Source: Chamaea fasciata
Lineage: Eukaryota; Chordata; Aves; Passeriformes; Sylviidae
Direction: 5' to 3'
Assembly (NCBI GenBank): GCA_029207755.1
Contig: JARCOQ010000003.1
Span: 1,364,001-1,428,000, forward strand
DNA: 64,000 nucleotides
The notes under the pieces were generated by a model, which saw only the letters and a program-made list of their open reading frames with translations, was not told the DNA's origin and did no database searches. Shown piece by piece: positions 9,851 to 23,161 of this stretch; positions within the stretch are counted from its first letter, which is position 1; each line of letters starts with the position of its first letter. The translations under genes and the position numbers were made by a program.

Positions 9851-12034
9851 GGCGGCGCCCACGTGACCCGCCCGGCTGACGCGTCACTCCGCGGCCCCGG
9901 TCCCGCCCCCCGTCCCGCCGCAGCCAATCAGGGCCGGGCGCGCAGGGCGGGAGCCCTTGAAAAGCCTCGGCGCTGAGGGAGGGAGCGCAGTCCCACATGG
10001 GTGGGAGGTGTCGGGCGTCGCGCTTGTGAGGGCTCGGTAGTGGCTTTGCTGAGGCGAGTTAGGCTTCTGCTGCCATCCTCACACTCTGAGGTCACCCCGC
10101 CTCAGTCCGTGCTCTCTGTACCCAGCCTGGGAGTCTAAGGGTTGCCCTAAGGATAGGGAGCTCTGCTTCCTTGTGGCTTTAAGCTGGCTGTAAGTTATGG
10201 CCCCGAGGGCACGATAGATTTTTTTGTGGTATAAGGGGATAGGTTATGCCCTCACTTGTTTTGGTGGTGGCCATTTGTCCGTGTGTGCTTCCCTGAGGTG
10301 GGTGTGGGTGTCCCAGCCCTGCCCTCAAGCTTTAGCCTTTGTCACCCACTGAAATGTGAGGTGGCAGGAGCCAGCGTGCTCCCGACACATCCTGGGCTTC
10401 CCAGGGACACCCCCAGCTCTTGTGCAGCCTCCGTCTCTTTCTCTGCCCGTGTCTGGTTGTCCCCATGCTCGGCCACACCAACTGAAGGGCTGTCGTTTGC
10501 TCTACAGCTAAAAACGCATCTTTGTGGTGATGGGGCCGAGGCGAGCCAAAGCAGGAATGCCCACGCTGGAGGTTTGGAGCTGCAGGCAGAATGTAAGTGG
10601 GATATTCACATTTGTTTCAAGATAGATGTTGTGTGAAGACCCCCGGGAGTCTTTTTTGTTGCTGCATTTGGGGCTGCAACCTCGTGGCCTCCTGAGACCT
10701 GATTTTATGATAATGAGGGTGGCCCGCTGGAACTCGCCCAACAACACGTTAGCAGATAAAGAGAAGCTGTTTTCCTCTGTGTTTTTGTTTTGTAGCTGAG
10801 CAATGGCGCTGTGATAATTTCACCTCGCTCTGTGCAGGGAAACAATTTATCCTGTTTTGTGTCGGGAGTTAGTGCTGTTACAGGAATGCTGTAACGTGTT
10901 GTTGTCCCTCAACCTGCCATTTAAACAGAGGATTCTTCTCCATTTATTCACACCCTGCACATCCAGCTGCGTTCATAAGTCATTTGCGGCATTCCACTGG
11001 GTTTTGTGAGGAAAATCAACGTTAATATCTGATGCTGCGTATCAGAAAAGCGTGTAATGCATCTAAACTGCTGAGGTCTCTGTGTTGCAAGCAACAAGGA
11101 GAGAAAGGTAGGAGGAAGCATGGAGTAAAAGGAAATTATAGCTGAAAGCAGCTCAATTTTCAGTGAATAGGATAAGAGGAATTCCTCTGGGCAAGAAGGC
11201 GGGAGGGTTGGTGGAAAGTGCTTGTTGGGAAGTGATTCCCTTGTTAAATACAGATGTAAACTGTTCTAGGTACACACCCTTGGTATTTAGGAAAGCATCA
11301 GGAGCCCTCACTTTCCCAGGTGCATTCACTGCTGAGTGTACAAAGAGGATAAAGAAACCTTAGAGAAAGCAGTATTTAGAAAGGCAGTTATTTTTCCAGT
11401 TTTTAAGATTTATTAGTTCGAGGAATTTGTTGTGAATCAGGGGTAGAATTGAACACTTTCAAACATGGCTTGGTGTGTTAAACTTTTCAAGAATTTGATG
11501 TCATGCCAGGCATATTATAAAATTGTACCATTAATTTTTTTGCTAAATACTAGAAGTGTAACACTTGGTCTCGTTCAGCCCTGGTGTTAATAAAAAAAAA
11601 AGGGGGGGGGGCTTTATTTATCAAACTAATATTGCATTTCTTTCCATAATTCACTGGAGCTAAAAATTACAATTTAGGCCCCAAATGGATTCAAGAAATA
11701 CTCACGTGGTCATTTCATTAAAGATCAGTGTGGAGCAAGTAGGAAAAGGGTGGGATGGAAAACACTGTTTTATGTTGACTGACTTAACATGAAGAAAAGT
11801 CTACTTTTAATTAAGCTTGCCAGCACACTTTATTTTTTCCTCCCTAAGGAGCTCCTCCAGTATGGTTGGGTCAGATAAGCTCGGACTTCGCCGTGATGCA
11901 GCAGACAAGCTTTAAAAGCCCATAAAACTACAGTAATTAGAGCATGTGGATCAGTTTATAGAACTCTTCTTGTTCTATAAATTGAACAAGAATGTCTGTC
12001 CGAAAAGTTATGGTTGATGATCTGCTGTCTTGAG

Positions 12035-12059
12035 AAAAAAAAAAAAAAAAAAAAAAAAA
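12035..12059 (+). repeat. A25 homopolymer
   Basis: Twenty-five uninterrupted A residues. CR1 elements do not end in poly-A, so this is not the tail of the CR1 piece that starts about 85 bases downstream. I see no recognisable processed gene copy upstream of it. Confidence 0.95.
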
Positions 12060-12144
12060 TTTAAAAAACCCCATGGGAAATAGGACTTTATATTATAGGA
12101 ACTTAAAGAGGTTACCAGGGCAGCTGGAGAGGCAGTTTTTACAA

Positions 12145-12330
12145 GGGCATTTTGTGATGGTAGAATGGTTTGACACTGAAAGAGGGGAAATTTAGCCAAA
12201 ATGTCAGGAGGGAATTCTTTACCTGGAGGTTAGCAGGACACTGGATGCTGGGGGAAGCTGCGGATGTCCCTGGAAGGGCTCACAGCCAAAACCATTCTAT
12301 GGCTGGGACATTGATTTATGGATTGTTTAG
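12145..12330 (+). mobile_element. CR1 LINE 3' fragment
   Basis: The order of motifs follows the CR1 3' region in sense orientation: GACACTGAAAGAGGGGAAAT, then GGGAATTCTTTACCTGGAGG, GGACACTGGATG, GCTGCGGATGTCCCTGGAAG and a CAAGGCC-like remnant. The match is diverged and has lost its terminal octamer repeat. The reverse transcriptase domain is absent, as in most avian copies. Confidence 0.72.
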
Positions 12331-15300
12331 AGGGGTTTTTTTTCTCCCCAATTTAGGTTTTACTCTGCCCTCCCTCTTATCCTCCCAGTCCCAATTTTTA
12401 TGTGGAAATGAAAGTTAAGACATTTTTCAGTGAGAATTAATGCTTTTGTCACATTGTCTAGAGCCTTGCAAGGTGGGCGATGAGAGCATTTAACATCACT
12501 AAATATAAAGTAATGGAGTAACAATTATAAAATATCATAAGTATGAAATGAAACCCTCTTATGGCTACTATTAACAATAATCAAATTTATAACAGGAAAA
12601 AGAAGAGTTTCACTTCCTTCTGCCAAAAATTCAGTCAACTTCAAACACTGTTAATTATTATGTATAATTTGGCATAAATTGGTGATAGACAATGCTACAA
12701 CAAAAAGTTAAAAAAAAATAAAACCAGACACAATACCCCGAGTGCCAATAGAATATTGCAGGCATTCAGTTTTGATTTGAAATTATTTCGATGATTGCTA
12801 TGATTTAGTCTTGAGGGTGTCAGCATTTGCTTCTTGATCTGAGCTGCTTTACAGTTTCTGAAATGAAACATGTAATTGAGGAGGTTTGGTCTTGTGAATG
12901 TTTTTGTTTGGTTTTGAGGCTTTTTTGTTTGGTTGGATGTGGTGGTGGTGGGTTTGTTTGGTTGTGAAACACTTGAAGGACTCAAGTGCCGCACAATCAC
13001 AGCACCACATTTAAACTAGCCAAAGTCAATTGCAAATGAGAAACTCTTTAGGGTTTTAATATAACTAGAATAAGTTCTATACTCAGAGTTTTTTTGTCTA
13101 TAAATATAAAACTGAGGTTATATACATAGCCTTGTTTTATTTTTGTAAATGTGAGTGTATATTTGGTGTTCTGTGACCTCCTAGCTCTGTTTGCTTGCCA
13201 ATTATCAGCTGTTCTCTTGTGTTCTTGCACAAAATCTTCTTGTGTTCCTATCTCCACGTTGTTACCTCTGGAATTGGTACTCCTATGCCAGTTTTCCCAG
13301 CAGTACCCATTTCACTGTGTAAGAGACGGTGAAAAGGGTCAGAAAACGAAGGGCAGTTGTGGAATATGACACAGATAATGCTTCTGTTTATTTCTATTTT
13401 TTTCTTATCTCAAGAACTGGGAGGAACACCTTAAGATAAGGAGAGACAGCTTCCTATGACAGCAGGAAGGTTTGACTCTGCTGTCATTTCAAATCCCATC
13501 TCAAAGGTCATGTTTGTGTTTTAAATGAAATGTGAGGCTGAACTTTATGCTCTGCCAGGTAACAGTGGTAGTGATGCAAGTTCTTCCTTTGAATCCTGCG
13601 AGTGAGGAGTAGCTACAGCGTTGGGCTGTGGTGTGGTGGTGCTTTACAGGGGAGAAAGGAAATTATGTTCTCAGTGTGTGAACACCAACAGGGACTGAAA
13701 ATTGCTACTTATTGTCCCTTGGGTCTCTGTACTTCCAGACTCAACATTTCTAAAGTGTGCCTCTGCTGAATATACCGATATGGAGAAAGTAAATGGGACA
13801 AATCTAACCGGGGGAAAATGTTAGCTTTCCCTGTCCTCCACCCCTTGCATTTCTCCCCCATCTGCCGCACATACTCCTAATGACAGAGAAATGTGTCCTA
13901 AGATTCAGTTATTGACATCAAAGCCTTTAAAAGTAGACTGGAAGATCATCTTCCTTTTAATGGCTGTTAAACAAGTATCAATTCCCATGTTTACTGCAAC
14001 ACCCAAGGTTTACTGCACTGTTATTCCTGGAAATGCAGCCATACCACAGAGACAGTTTCTTTCTTAGAGCAAAGGTCAGCCTGAGGAGAAGTTCAGGGTG
14101 TCTCTGCCTTAAGCCAGCCTAACATGTGGCTGCAGCATTTTGGCTCTGCTGAACCTGCTCCTGCCCTTTGTACTCTCTCTTGTCTAACAGTTCGCTGAGC
14201 TAGGACAGTTCTCTGTCAGAAAGCGGGGAGGGTTTGCTTTGGGTTTTGTTTGGTTGCTGGTTACTTGGTTGGTTTTTAATGAGGTTCGCTCTGTGTGGAG
14301 TCAGTGGGCTGAAACAGTTCAGATTCAGTTTGGATGAATGTTGGAGCTGTCTTGGTTTAAGTGAGGGCATCAGCAGGCAGAAGCTGAGTTGTCCTTGGCT
14401 TTTAGGGAGCTGCTTTTTGTGGCAAAGAGCAGATTTATCACTGGATGTTTAAAACAGAGGGCGAGCCACCTCGAAGTGGTCTTCCGAGGGTAAATGTAAG
14501 AATGTGTCACTTTGTATTCTTAGCTCTCTCTGTTGTGCTCAGCCAGTAACTCTTCTAAGCAAAACATTCCTATTCTGCCCATAGCATTGGAAATTTAAAA
14601 ATAATTATTTTTAAAATTTTGATAAGGTTAATAAGATACAACCAAGAAAGATTTTTGAGTAATTCTGACTCTTACTCTCCTTGCTGAGAAGGAGAAAGAA
14701 CTCTCATTTTCAAACTTCTGGGAGTAGATCCAGGTATATGTAACTCTAAAGATGACAACATCCTTTGCTGAGTCTGGCAGTTCCCCACGTGAAGCTGTTC
14801 ACAAGTTTGCCATTTACCTTTTAGTCAAAGCTTTCAAAGCTAAGAGCATGAAAATGCAAGATCAGTGATAAAAGACACACTGTACAGCTGAACAATGCCT
14901 GGCATTTGTCTGGCAGCAAAAACTGGTTTATCAGGTTTACCTCAGGCAAGTCCAGGTGAACTCTTGAAACACTGCAGAATTTACTGGAGTGTTGGATGGA
15001 TAGTGTCCCAACAGGACCGAAGGCAGCAAAATAAGAGCTGTAAAGTCTAGCCTGTGACTGGTGTGAGGCAGTGAGAACTCAAAGCCAGCCTGTTGCTTGA
15101 TGTGAACCCTCTTTTATGTGGATGAAAAACCCCACAGAACAGCACAAAAAATCCTGGCCAGCTGCTCTCAGCCACGGGAGCAAAAGACATCCGAGTATGC
15201 TGGAGTACTGGCCTGATCCCAAGCCTGCGTGCATGGGCAGCACAGATAAAGCACAGACAGCCTGCAGATAAATGACTGCTTAACTCAAACGTGGGAGCCT

Positions 15301-16065
15301 CTGTCCTGCTGCTGCTGCTGCCAGCTCTGCCAGTGAGATTGCAGCTGCAGAGCTCAGCTGCTGCTCACAGTCCAGGGAAACTGCTTTTTGCCGGAAAAAC
15401 TGTGGGAAGGCCAAACCTCCGTGCCGTATTGCAGCTCTTCCTCACCCTGAACCCAGAGCAGCACCCCACAGAATGCAGCAGGTTCCCTCTGGGTGCTCCT
15501 GGCAGGGAAGGGGACACGGTTTTGAGGTGGCAGAAATCATCTTTTTGTTGCACCTTGCAGTTCTCTGGGCTGCCAAAAAAAAACTCCTCTGATTTGCAGG
15601 GAGGTGATCTGAGGCCATCAATTTTGTTAGCAATTGTCTTGTTTAGCAGAGAGGCTGCTCCAGAAACAGCACCCACCTACTCCCAAGCTGAAATAGTATT
15701 TGCCTTTAAATTCTGGTAGTATTAAATTATGGCCAGTTAGGCACTAGACAAAACTTCCATATTTCTAAAGTACAGATGAATGGGTAGCATTGAGTAGCAA
15801 AATGAGAGCACAGAAATGATCTCAGTGTTAATGGCATGCCTGTGGTGTTTTCCTGCTCTCTTCTAGCACATGATGAAGCTGTAATTATTTCTGCTGTTTT
15901 CATTCAAAGTCTTGATCCACAAAATAGTTTTGGCCCTCAAGAACTGAACCAGTTTTTAACATCATTAAACCAGAGTTTCAGTATCCTGTGGGCTCAGGAC
16001 ATAAGTTGTGTAAAAGGATAATAAGAATCTCAAAAGGCTGTTTCTGGGGACTAAACATTCACTAG

Positions 16066-16380
16066 ATCGCTGGAACTAGAAGGGTTTGGGTTGGAGGGAA
16101 GCTTTAAAGAACACAGAATCAGGAGCACCTTGCACTTGATCAAAGTTCTCTGAGCTCCATCCAATTTGGCCTTGAACACTTCCAGGGATGGGACATCCAC
16201 AATTTCTCTGGCCAGCTTGCTCCAGGGTCTCACTAATTCTTGATGTCCAATCTAAACCTACCCTCCTTCAGTTTAAAACCATCACCCTGTGCCCTGTAAT
16301 TACAGGCCGTGGTAAAAAGTCTCTCTGTGTGTTTTTACAAGCCTCCTTTAAGTATTGAAAGGCCACAATAAGGTCTTTCA
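16066..16380 (-). mobile_element. CR1 LINE 3' end
   Basis: On the plus strand this reads as the complement of a CR1 3' end: AAGGGTTTGGGTTGGAGGG, CACAGAATCAGG, GAGCTCCATCCAATTTGGCC, TTGAACACTTCCAGGGATGG, GACATCCACAATTTCTCTGG, then CAATCTAAACCTACCCTCC and ACAGGCCGTGGTAAAAAGTC. The minus strand encodes a decayed form of the conserved C-terminal segment with PSLEVFK. It is a 5'-truncated, old copy. Confidence 0.88.
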
Positions 16381-19300
16381 GATGCATGAACACTGAGAAT
16401 CCAAGAGCAGAAACCTCTTTTTCAGCAGATCTCAGGACTTTGAGCAGGCAGACAAAATCTGTGGAGGTTCTTAGATGCTGACTGAAATGAGGACTCTTCC
16501 AGGGATTGGGTGTGTGAGGCACCTGCAAAATCCCAGGGATGGAATTACTGGGAGGATTTTGAATGGAGCAGGCTGATTCTGACACAGGAGACTGCCTTGC
16601 CTCAACAAACTGTTAGCTGAGCTTTTTAATTCCTTTATCCAATGGTTCTTCTGCGAAGGATCCTGAACCACACCAAAGATCAGGCTGGATCAAACCAAAG
16701 CAATTGAAAAGACAGTAAATGAACCGGGGTTTTACAGATTCTGAAGCACAGTTTGTGACTTGTGTGTAGGAATTATCACACCCAGTGTGAAATAGAAATA
16801 AAGTTTGTTTTCAAACCCTCTAGAGGACCAAAGGGAATAATTTAATTAAAGCAGGAAAGGAAAAGGAGTCACCAAAAAAAAAGATATGAGAGACAGAGAA
16901 AATTCCTTGAAAAAAAAAAATACACATTGGGAAAGAGTACAGCACAAATCCAAAGCAAGGGGAACTGACCTTAAAATGTTGTGACTACTCGGCCACTTAT
17001 TTCCTGTTTATTTCTCTTTGCTTTGTTTTGCAACATGCTCCAGGCTTTGAGAATTTTCTGATATAAATACAGAGGTATGGTTTTTTGGATCAAATAACTT
17101 CCCACACAGCAGATGTTTCTACAAAAATAAGTATTCAGAAAAATCCTTTTTGTTTCAACAAGGGAAGTATTTTTCAAACCACTGTAGAAACAGAACAAAG
17201 AGATCTTGTTTTCCCAACTGTTGCACAAAACGCTTGCACCACTCAGAGGTGGTTTTTATTTATTAACTGAGTTGCAGCACCTTTCACAAAATTTTTTAAA
17301 ATGAAATATTAGAGGTTCTGGAGTAGAAAATTTCCCTTTGTCAATATAGTCCAGGACCAGTGTAGAGATTCAGAATGTTTTGGAAAGCAGGAAAATATAA
17401 ACACGCTGCTTAGATAAGTAAACCTTGGCTTTCCTCAGGGTACTGGGCAAAAGAAATTAAGCATGTTAAAAAAAATAAAGCAAAATTATCACTAGCTGAG
17501 AGGATAGCAGGGAGAGTGACTTGAACAGAAAACCACTGAGCTCCTGTTGAAATTTTACGCCCTGGGTGATTTGTCACCTCTACTTGCCCAGTCACAGAGA
17601 GGTCACAGCCTCAGTTTATGGACAGTAGCAATATTTAAAAATGGAACTCTGGCTTTGCACTGAGAGCAGTTTTGCTGATAAGCTCAGGAACCGGTGAAGC
17701 TCTGTGACTCATGGCCATCCTGACTTCATTATCTGCCTATTAGTACATATTAATTAATAGCTGTAATAGCATACTTTGCTTACTCTGCATCTTATCTCAG
17801 GGTTTCATCCTCCTGTCCTTAACTGTTTTGTAATCCCTGTGTTCAGTGGGACTGTTTGCACAATGGAGGATTATCCATGGGAATAAATTATTAAGCATGT
17901 CCATAAGTCCTCTACACTCCCAACTCAAGAAGTGATTTTTTTTTTTATTTGCTGAAGGCCTGATCCAACATCTGTATCCATCAATGATTCAGTGACTTCT
18001 CCACTGAATGCCTCTTTAAAGGAGGGCAAGGGTTGGGAACATTGTACTGGTGTGAGGGAAAGGAAAGGAACCTGTCCTCATCGCAGGTCAGCAAAGCCTA
18101 CAGGCCCAGAATAAGTGTGTAACCCTTCAAATTCAGAAGGTTTGAGACCTTAACTCTATTTTGTGATGTTTGGCTGCTTTATAGCTCAGTGTGCAAAGCT
18201 GCTTTATGACCATAAACTACTAGGCACTACATTATGAGCAGTAAAAAACCTCTTTCACTGGCATTGTCAGAATTCAGAAGGCAAGAAGAAGTAATTTTCA
18301 TTGTTTACATCAGGCATTGCCTTTCAACTACTGTGTTAAGAGAACAAATTCTAGGATAAATCAGTATTTTTAGAGTGAAAATAGGAATAAATCAGTACTT
18401 TTCCCTCCTGAGGTATGGAATCATTATCCTTTATCTCACGGTGTGATTGCATCTTGCACAAACTGCAGATAAACTTTAGATAGATATCGTTAAAATCTGG
18501 AAGACAAAATCATAAAATTGGAAGACAGGCGAAGAGTTCATGAGAGCTGAGGGTTTGGAAGGAACCTCATTTGTCTTTAATCATACTCAGATTGCAAAGA
18601 ATAGACACGACTGTTATTTTTTTCCAGACAAAATACTGCAGAGTATTTGGCACCTCTAACAACAGCAGCACCTTGGGTAGAGATAGCAAAGGAACCTTGG
18701 GCTATGAAGACTTGAGAAAAGCTGCCAACAATTTTCCCTACAGAAGAGCAAGAAAGAATGTTGGCATTAGGGATTCAGTTATCAGTGGGGAAGGTTTTGC
18801 AAGGACAAATATATAGGATTTGCTGGCAGGTTTGTGGCACTCAGTCTCAGAGGTGCTGCACAAAGGTATTACCCCTATGGATACTGCTGGTGTGATGGGA
18901 ATAACTGAGAAAATGCTGCTTGGTTTTGGGACTGAGTGTATTGTCAGCTCAAAATGCACAGCTTCAAACACCAGCAGTTTTCTGGTGCAGTACAGGCAAG
19001 TTCCTTCAGTTGCAGGGAAAGTGTGCTGGTGGCCAGCTAGGGGAGAGCTTCTGTCCTCTTAGTCCCTAATTCTTCCTCTCTGCTTGCCGTGGTCTCTCTG
19101 ATTTTACTACCTTGGCAACTATTGTTTGATCTCTTCAGCTCTTCCTCATACATCCAAAGCATGGAATTGCATTTTCATAGTATAAACTCACCTGTCAGGA
19201 TATAAGTGACATTTCATTGGCGTTGGATTCTCTTTTAAACAACTAGTGAGCACCAGCACTTTTGTGCCAGTTGGGTGGCACAGACCTACCCCAAAACAGG

Positions 19301-21340
19301 GATCAGATCCTTGCCGAAATATTGCTGCACAGAGGTTTCCAACTCCACACCGGTAAGGTGTGCTGGGTGTTACCTGGATGTGATAATACCTGTGAGTGAT
19401 AGTGATGATAATAATAATAATAATGTGAGTGATAGACATCTGGGGCACACCTGTGCAGGAGCCTAGAGCCAGCAAAGCCTCCTGAGAAACCCTGCCCGGC
19501 TTTCTGGAGGCTGCTCTGTGGATGGAAAGCCCAGCACAAAATCAAACTTCCCCAAGATCCTTGTGAGGTGCTCAGGGAGCCGGTTCCCAACAAGAAGGCA
19601 GGAAGAAACAGCCTCTGTTTTAAAGGAGATTATCTTCAACAAAGATTTGTCAAGAGGAAATACAGCGAAGGCTGAAGCCAAGGCACATGGTTCTGTGACC
19701 CAGTTACCTTCCAGAAACCCAGGCAGGACAGAAAGAACTCTGGCTTCTGGCTAGGAGAGAGCTGCTGAGCATTAACACATAGTAACCCAATTAATTTATT
19801 CCCCCAGTGGATAATTACTAGCTTTTTTCCTCTTTTTCTTGCTGCAAAGTAGCAGCCAAATAATGGTGCTGATTTTAATTAACTAGCCAATGGGAGGCTG
19901 GGTGGGCTGAGGAGAGATTTCATACAAAAATTAATTAATGCTCTGACCTAGTTTAAGGTGTTGCTTGAGTGGGAATTGGGGGGAAGGAGACATCAATCAG
20001 TTATGGATCTTTTCACATCCTTTTTACTGGTCAAGTAATGAGTCTTCCCTTGTGACCCACAGCACTTCAATTGGCAACCTAAAAAGATTTAGTGAACACA
20101 CCAGAAATAAGTAATTCCCAAGGGAAACATAATTTCTTCTTTATGAACACACCTGAGTTAGAAAAGGAAAATGTCCTTCTTTCTCAAACCAAGCCCCTGG
20201 TTTATTGCTGAGCTCAGCTCAGGGCATGTGATGAGTAATACCAGCTCTGCTGTTTTAACCAAACTATAACTATCTCTGTGTTTCTTCCTTTTGTCTTCCC
20301 AAATTTGTTTTAATCCTACATGTCTCAGATTAATAACTCTTGCTTTGATTTATTTTCCCAGTACTGAAAATAAGGCACTCCAGGATTTTATTTAATCTTT
20401 CTGGTTCTGTTTGGGAAGTAAAAGATTATTTCACTTACTGATCATCTGTAAATTCTTCTTGCAAAAGCAGATTTTGCCTCATTTCTGAAAACCTGCAAAG
20501 TGCAGTCAGGATTATTGCAGGTAGAAGGTCACGGAAACACTCATTTTAAAATGGTGTCTATCAGGTGAACTCCAGTCTAGTAAGAATCTCTTCCTTTCCG
20601 TAAACAACTTGGTCGAGGTGGTTGGGAGTCAGGTCCTGCACCCAAATATTGTGAAATGTTGACTCACAAAGCAAGCAGCTCTGTTTAAGTCACTGCAAAT
20701 CAATGACTCACTTAAGCAAACTCTTACCTGGCAGCTGAGCATCACATCCCCGTTTAGGTATCCAGAGATAACTGGAGCCTCACAGCCTTTTCTAGGTCAC
20801 TAAAACCCCACAAAAAAATCATCCTCTGCAAATCACAACATAGTGTTTTGTTGGAAGCCTGAGACAGCTGCTTTCTGGGAGGCAGGAATTACACACCCTT
20901 GGGATCTGACTTCTTCATAAAATGAAGCCCACTCCTGTGTGGGAAGTATGTTTAAATCTTTCTGAATCCTATTAAGACCTCTTTTTGTCAAGGGCACACC
21001 AAATACCTATTTGCCCCTTTTCCTGCAGGAACAAACGAATAAGGCATTGAAGGAACATCAGGGCTAGAAAGAATTCATGAGCTGTGGCCCTGCCTCCAAA
21101 GCTGATTTGGGGTGGGGAGGCAGTTTGTGCATACAGGAGAAGGGAGAGCCGGGTACAGCTGTCATTAGGAATTGATCAGTGTTTGCGTGTACTTTTGGCT
21201 GTGGGGGAAGCTTGAGCTTCTTGCTGCTTTGGTTTTGTCCTAAATAAGGCACCAATGGCTTTCAAAGGAGAGCCTAAAGGATTTAGGTGCTGGCTTGAAG
21301 GGAAGCTAGGCTACCCACCTTCAGTGATCTGTTTTGGTTT

Positions 21341-21504
21341 TATTTTAAATATTGCTGAGGTTCCCTTTCCCCCTCTGTGCTGTATATAGAATGTGTTGGA
21401 ATGGAGCTCTGTCACTGAATTTTACTTTAGGTGTTGCTGAGGTTCCCTTTCCCCCCTCTGTGCTGAATATCGAATATATTGGAATTGAGCTCTGTCACTA
21501 AAAT
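21341..21504. repeat. 82-bp tandem duplication, 2 copies
   Basis: GCTGAGGTTCCCTTTCCCCC recurs exactly 82 bases apart (21354 and 21436). It is followed in both copies by TCTGTGCTG.ATAT.GAAT and TGGAAT.GAGCTCTGTCACT. The copies differ by several substitutions and are therefore not recent. Confidence 0.9.
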
Positions 21505-21984
21505 TGGAGAGCACTGAGTGCTTTTTTAGAGGTTTTGTATGTTTTGTTTACATGGCGGTGCTCGATGAACCTCTGAGCTCTGGGCAATACGATCTGTTAT
21601 CCTTCCCCTCCACGAGGGATGCAGGGGGACCGAAGGAGCAGCTGCCTAGAGATTCCTGGCAGAGAACCCTGCCCTTGGCACTCTGACTCAAGGCACATGA
21701 TGGTGTAACACACCCACTGGTGTGGATGCTACGTGGCTTGTTTGCAAATACTGGCAACTCCAGCTGAGAGGTGCCAGGTGCTCACAACTGTCCAGCAGGA
21801 TCCTTTTGGTGACCTCCTTTGTGAAGAGTGTCACATCTTTAGTGCCAGCAACAGAGTACTGCCATGACCAGGAGGTAAATGTAAATGTTATCGTAGCCAC
21901 CAGTCTCTTGAAGGGCGGCTGAAAAGATGACAGAGCCAAACTCTCCTTGGTGGTCAGAGCTGGGGCAATAAGGGGCAAAGATCA

Positions 21985-22215
21985 CAAATTGCGGGAAGCT
22001 GGGAAAAAATTTCATTGTGGGGAAAATGTGCAGCCCTGGGGCAGATCAGCAGAGGGATTGAGGGAACCTCCAGCCTTGGAGGGGTTTCAAGTTTCTGCCG
22101 GACAAAGCCACAGCAGAGCTGATTTAGCACAGGCAATCAACCAGGAGGATGGGATAGGGAGTGACTTCCAAAAGTCCCTTCCAGCCAAATCCTCATGGGA
22201 TGACATTCTCCCTGT
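21985..22215 (+). mobile_element. CR1 LINE 3' end
   Basis: The sense-strand landmarks are in order: TGCGGGAAGCTGGGAAAAAA, TTTCATTGTGGGG, GTGCAGCCCTGG, GGAACCTCCAGCCTTGGAGG, GGTTTCAAG, GACAAAGCC, GCTGATTTAG and CCAAAAGTCCCTTCCAGCC. These match the 3' untranslated segment of avian CR1 elements. It is 5'-truncated with no coding domain left. Confidence 0.85.
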
Positions 22216-23095
22216 TGGCATTTGCTGTGGGAACACTTAGGGCAGAGCCTGTGGAATTGTAACTGTGGCTCTGACCATGCAGTGGGAGGAAGGAAAACCC
22301 AAATGGCAGCAGATGGACCAGCTGTCTCCAGGGCAGGTCTCATGCTGTTCCACCACCAAGTGACCCCTCTGGCCTTCCCCCAGAAATACAAGGACAGTTC
22401 TGTGCTGTGAAAGCCCCAGTGTTGATTAAAACCCAAATGCTCCCTGTCCATACCTTACCTAAGTCTGTCCAGAACTTATGCAGATGGACTTGCTTGAAGT
22501 TTGTGCAGAAATGTGACGTTAACTTCTCTAGCTGCTCAAGGCTGCAGTAACTGAGCTGTGTTACCTGCAGAAATGGACTGCCATCCCTAGAGGCATGGAG
22601 CACGGTATTTAGGGACTATTCTGGACATAACTTTTTCATCCAAAAAAATGTATTTAAATGCATTTTTAAAAACAGCTAATATGTCAGGTCGCTAGTCTCT
22701 GGCATTCGTTGTGATGAATCAGTGGTCAGTTATTTCTTGGCAGGGAAGTAAAAATTACTGTGCTGAGAAATATTGAAAGAAAACAGCATGCACAACCTAA
22801 AAGCTAAATGAGCAAGAGACCACGTAAACAACATCTCAATTATTTTTGGGGGTGGTGGGGAGAAGGGGAGGTAGAATAATTTAGTTTAAAGCATGCTAGG
22901 CCTTTGAGGGAGAAATTGGAGCACGACAGAGGCTGCGTGTGTTACAAGGAGGCAGCTGCATTCTAGTCCTTGGTTTGGGCAGATTGAACCTTATGTGTAA
23001 TTTTAAAGGCTTGCACGAAACAAAAAAACCAACGTGTTTTCAAGGGGAAAATTCAGATCAATCCTGCATCTCGGCAGCTGGATGGATAATGGTTA

Positions 23096-23161
23096 TTAGT
23101 GCTAATGCAAAAATGCACTTGACACGATTCAAGGGGCACCTTAATGTACCATTAGCACTAA
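23096..23161. repeat. Perfect 12-bp inverted repeat with 42-bp spacer
   Basis: TTAGTGCTAATG (23096-23107) and CATTAGCACTAA (23150-23161) are exact reverse complements. The spacer also contains TTGACAC, complementary to GTGTCAA just outside the right arm. It could be a decayed transposon, a structured element or chance. Confidence 0.8.

Larger units (their letters stand above)
8447..10010. promoter_or_regulatory. GPCPD1: CpG island 1: GPCPD1 promoter region
   Basis: GC content and CpG density rise abruptly at about 8450 and fall back at about 10.0 kb. The island contains GC boxes (for example GGGGCGGGGCCGGGG near 9354), two CACGTG E-boxes (9265-9270 and 9860-9865), two CCAAT boxes (9295-9299 and 9924-9928) and a TGACGCGTCA palindrome (9877-9886). 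Minus-strand splice donors at 9690, 9082 and 8446 are consistent with first exons leading into GPCPD1. A divergent plus-strand transcript from the right edge is possible but not shown. Long open frames here (up to 329 codons) reflect GC richness, not protein coding. Confidence 0.88.

Noticed and set aside
18500..18590. Possible CR1 3' end (GGGTTTGGAAGGAACCTCAT)
   Set aside because: Only one short block resembles CR1 and the surrounding order is missing; too weak to annotate.
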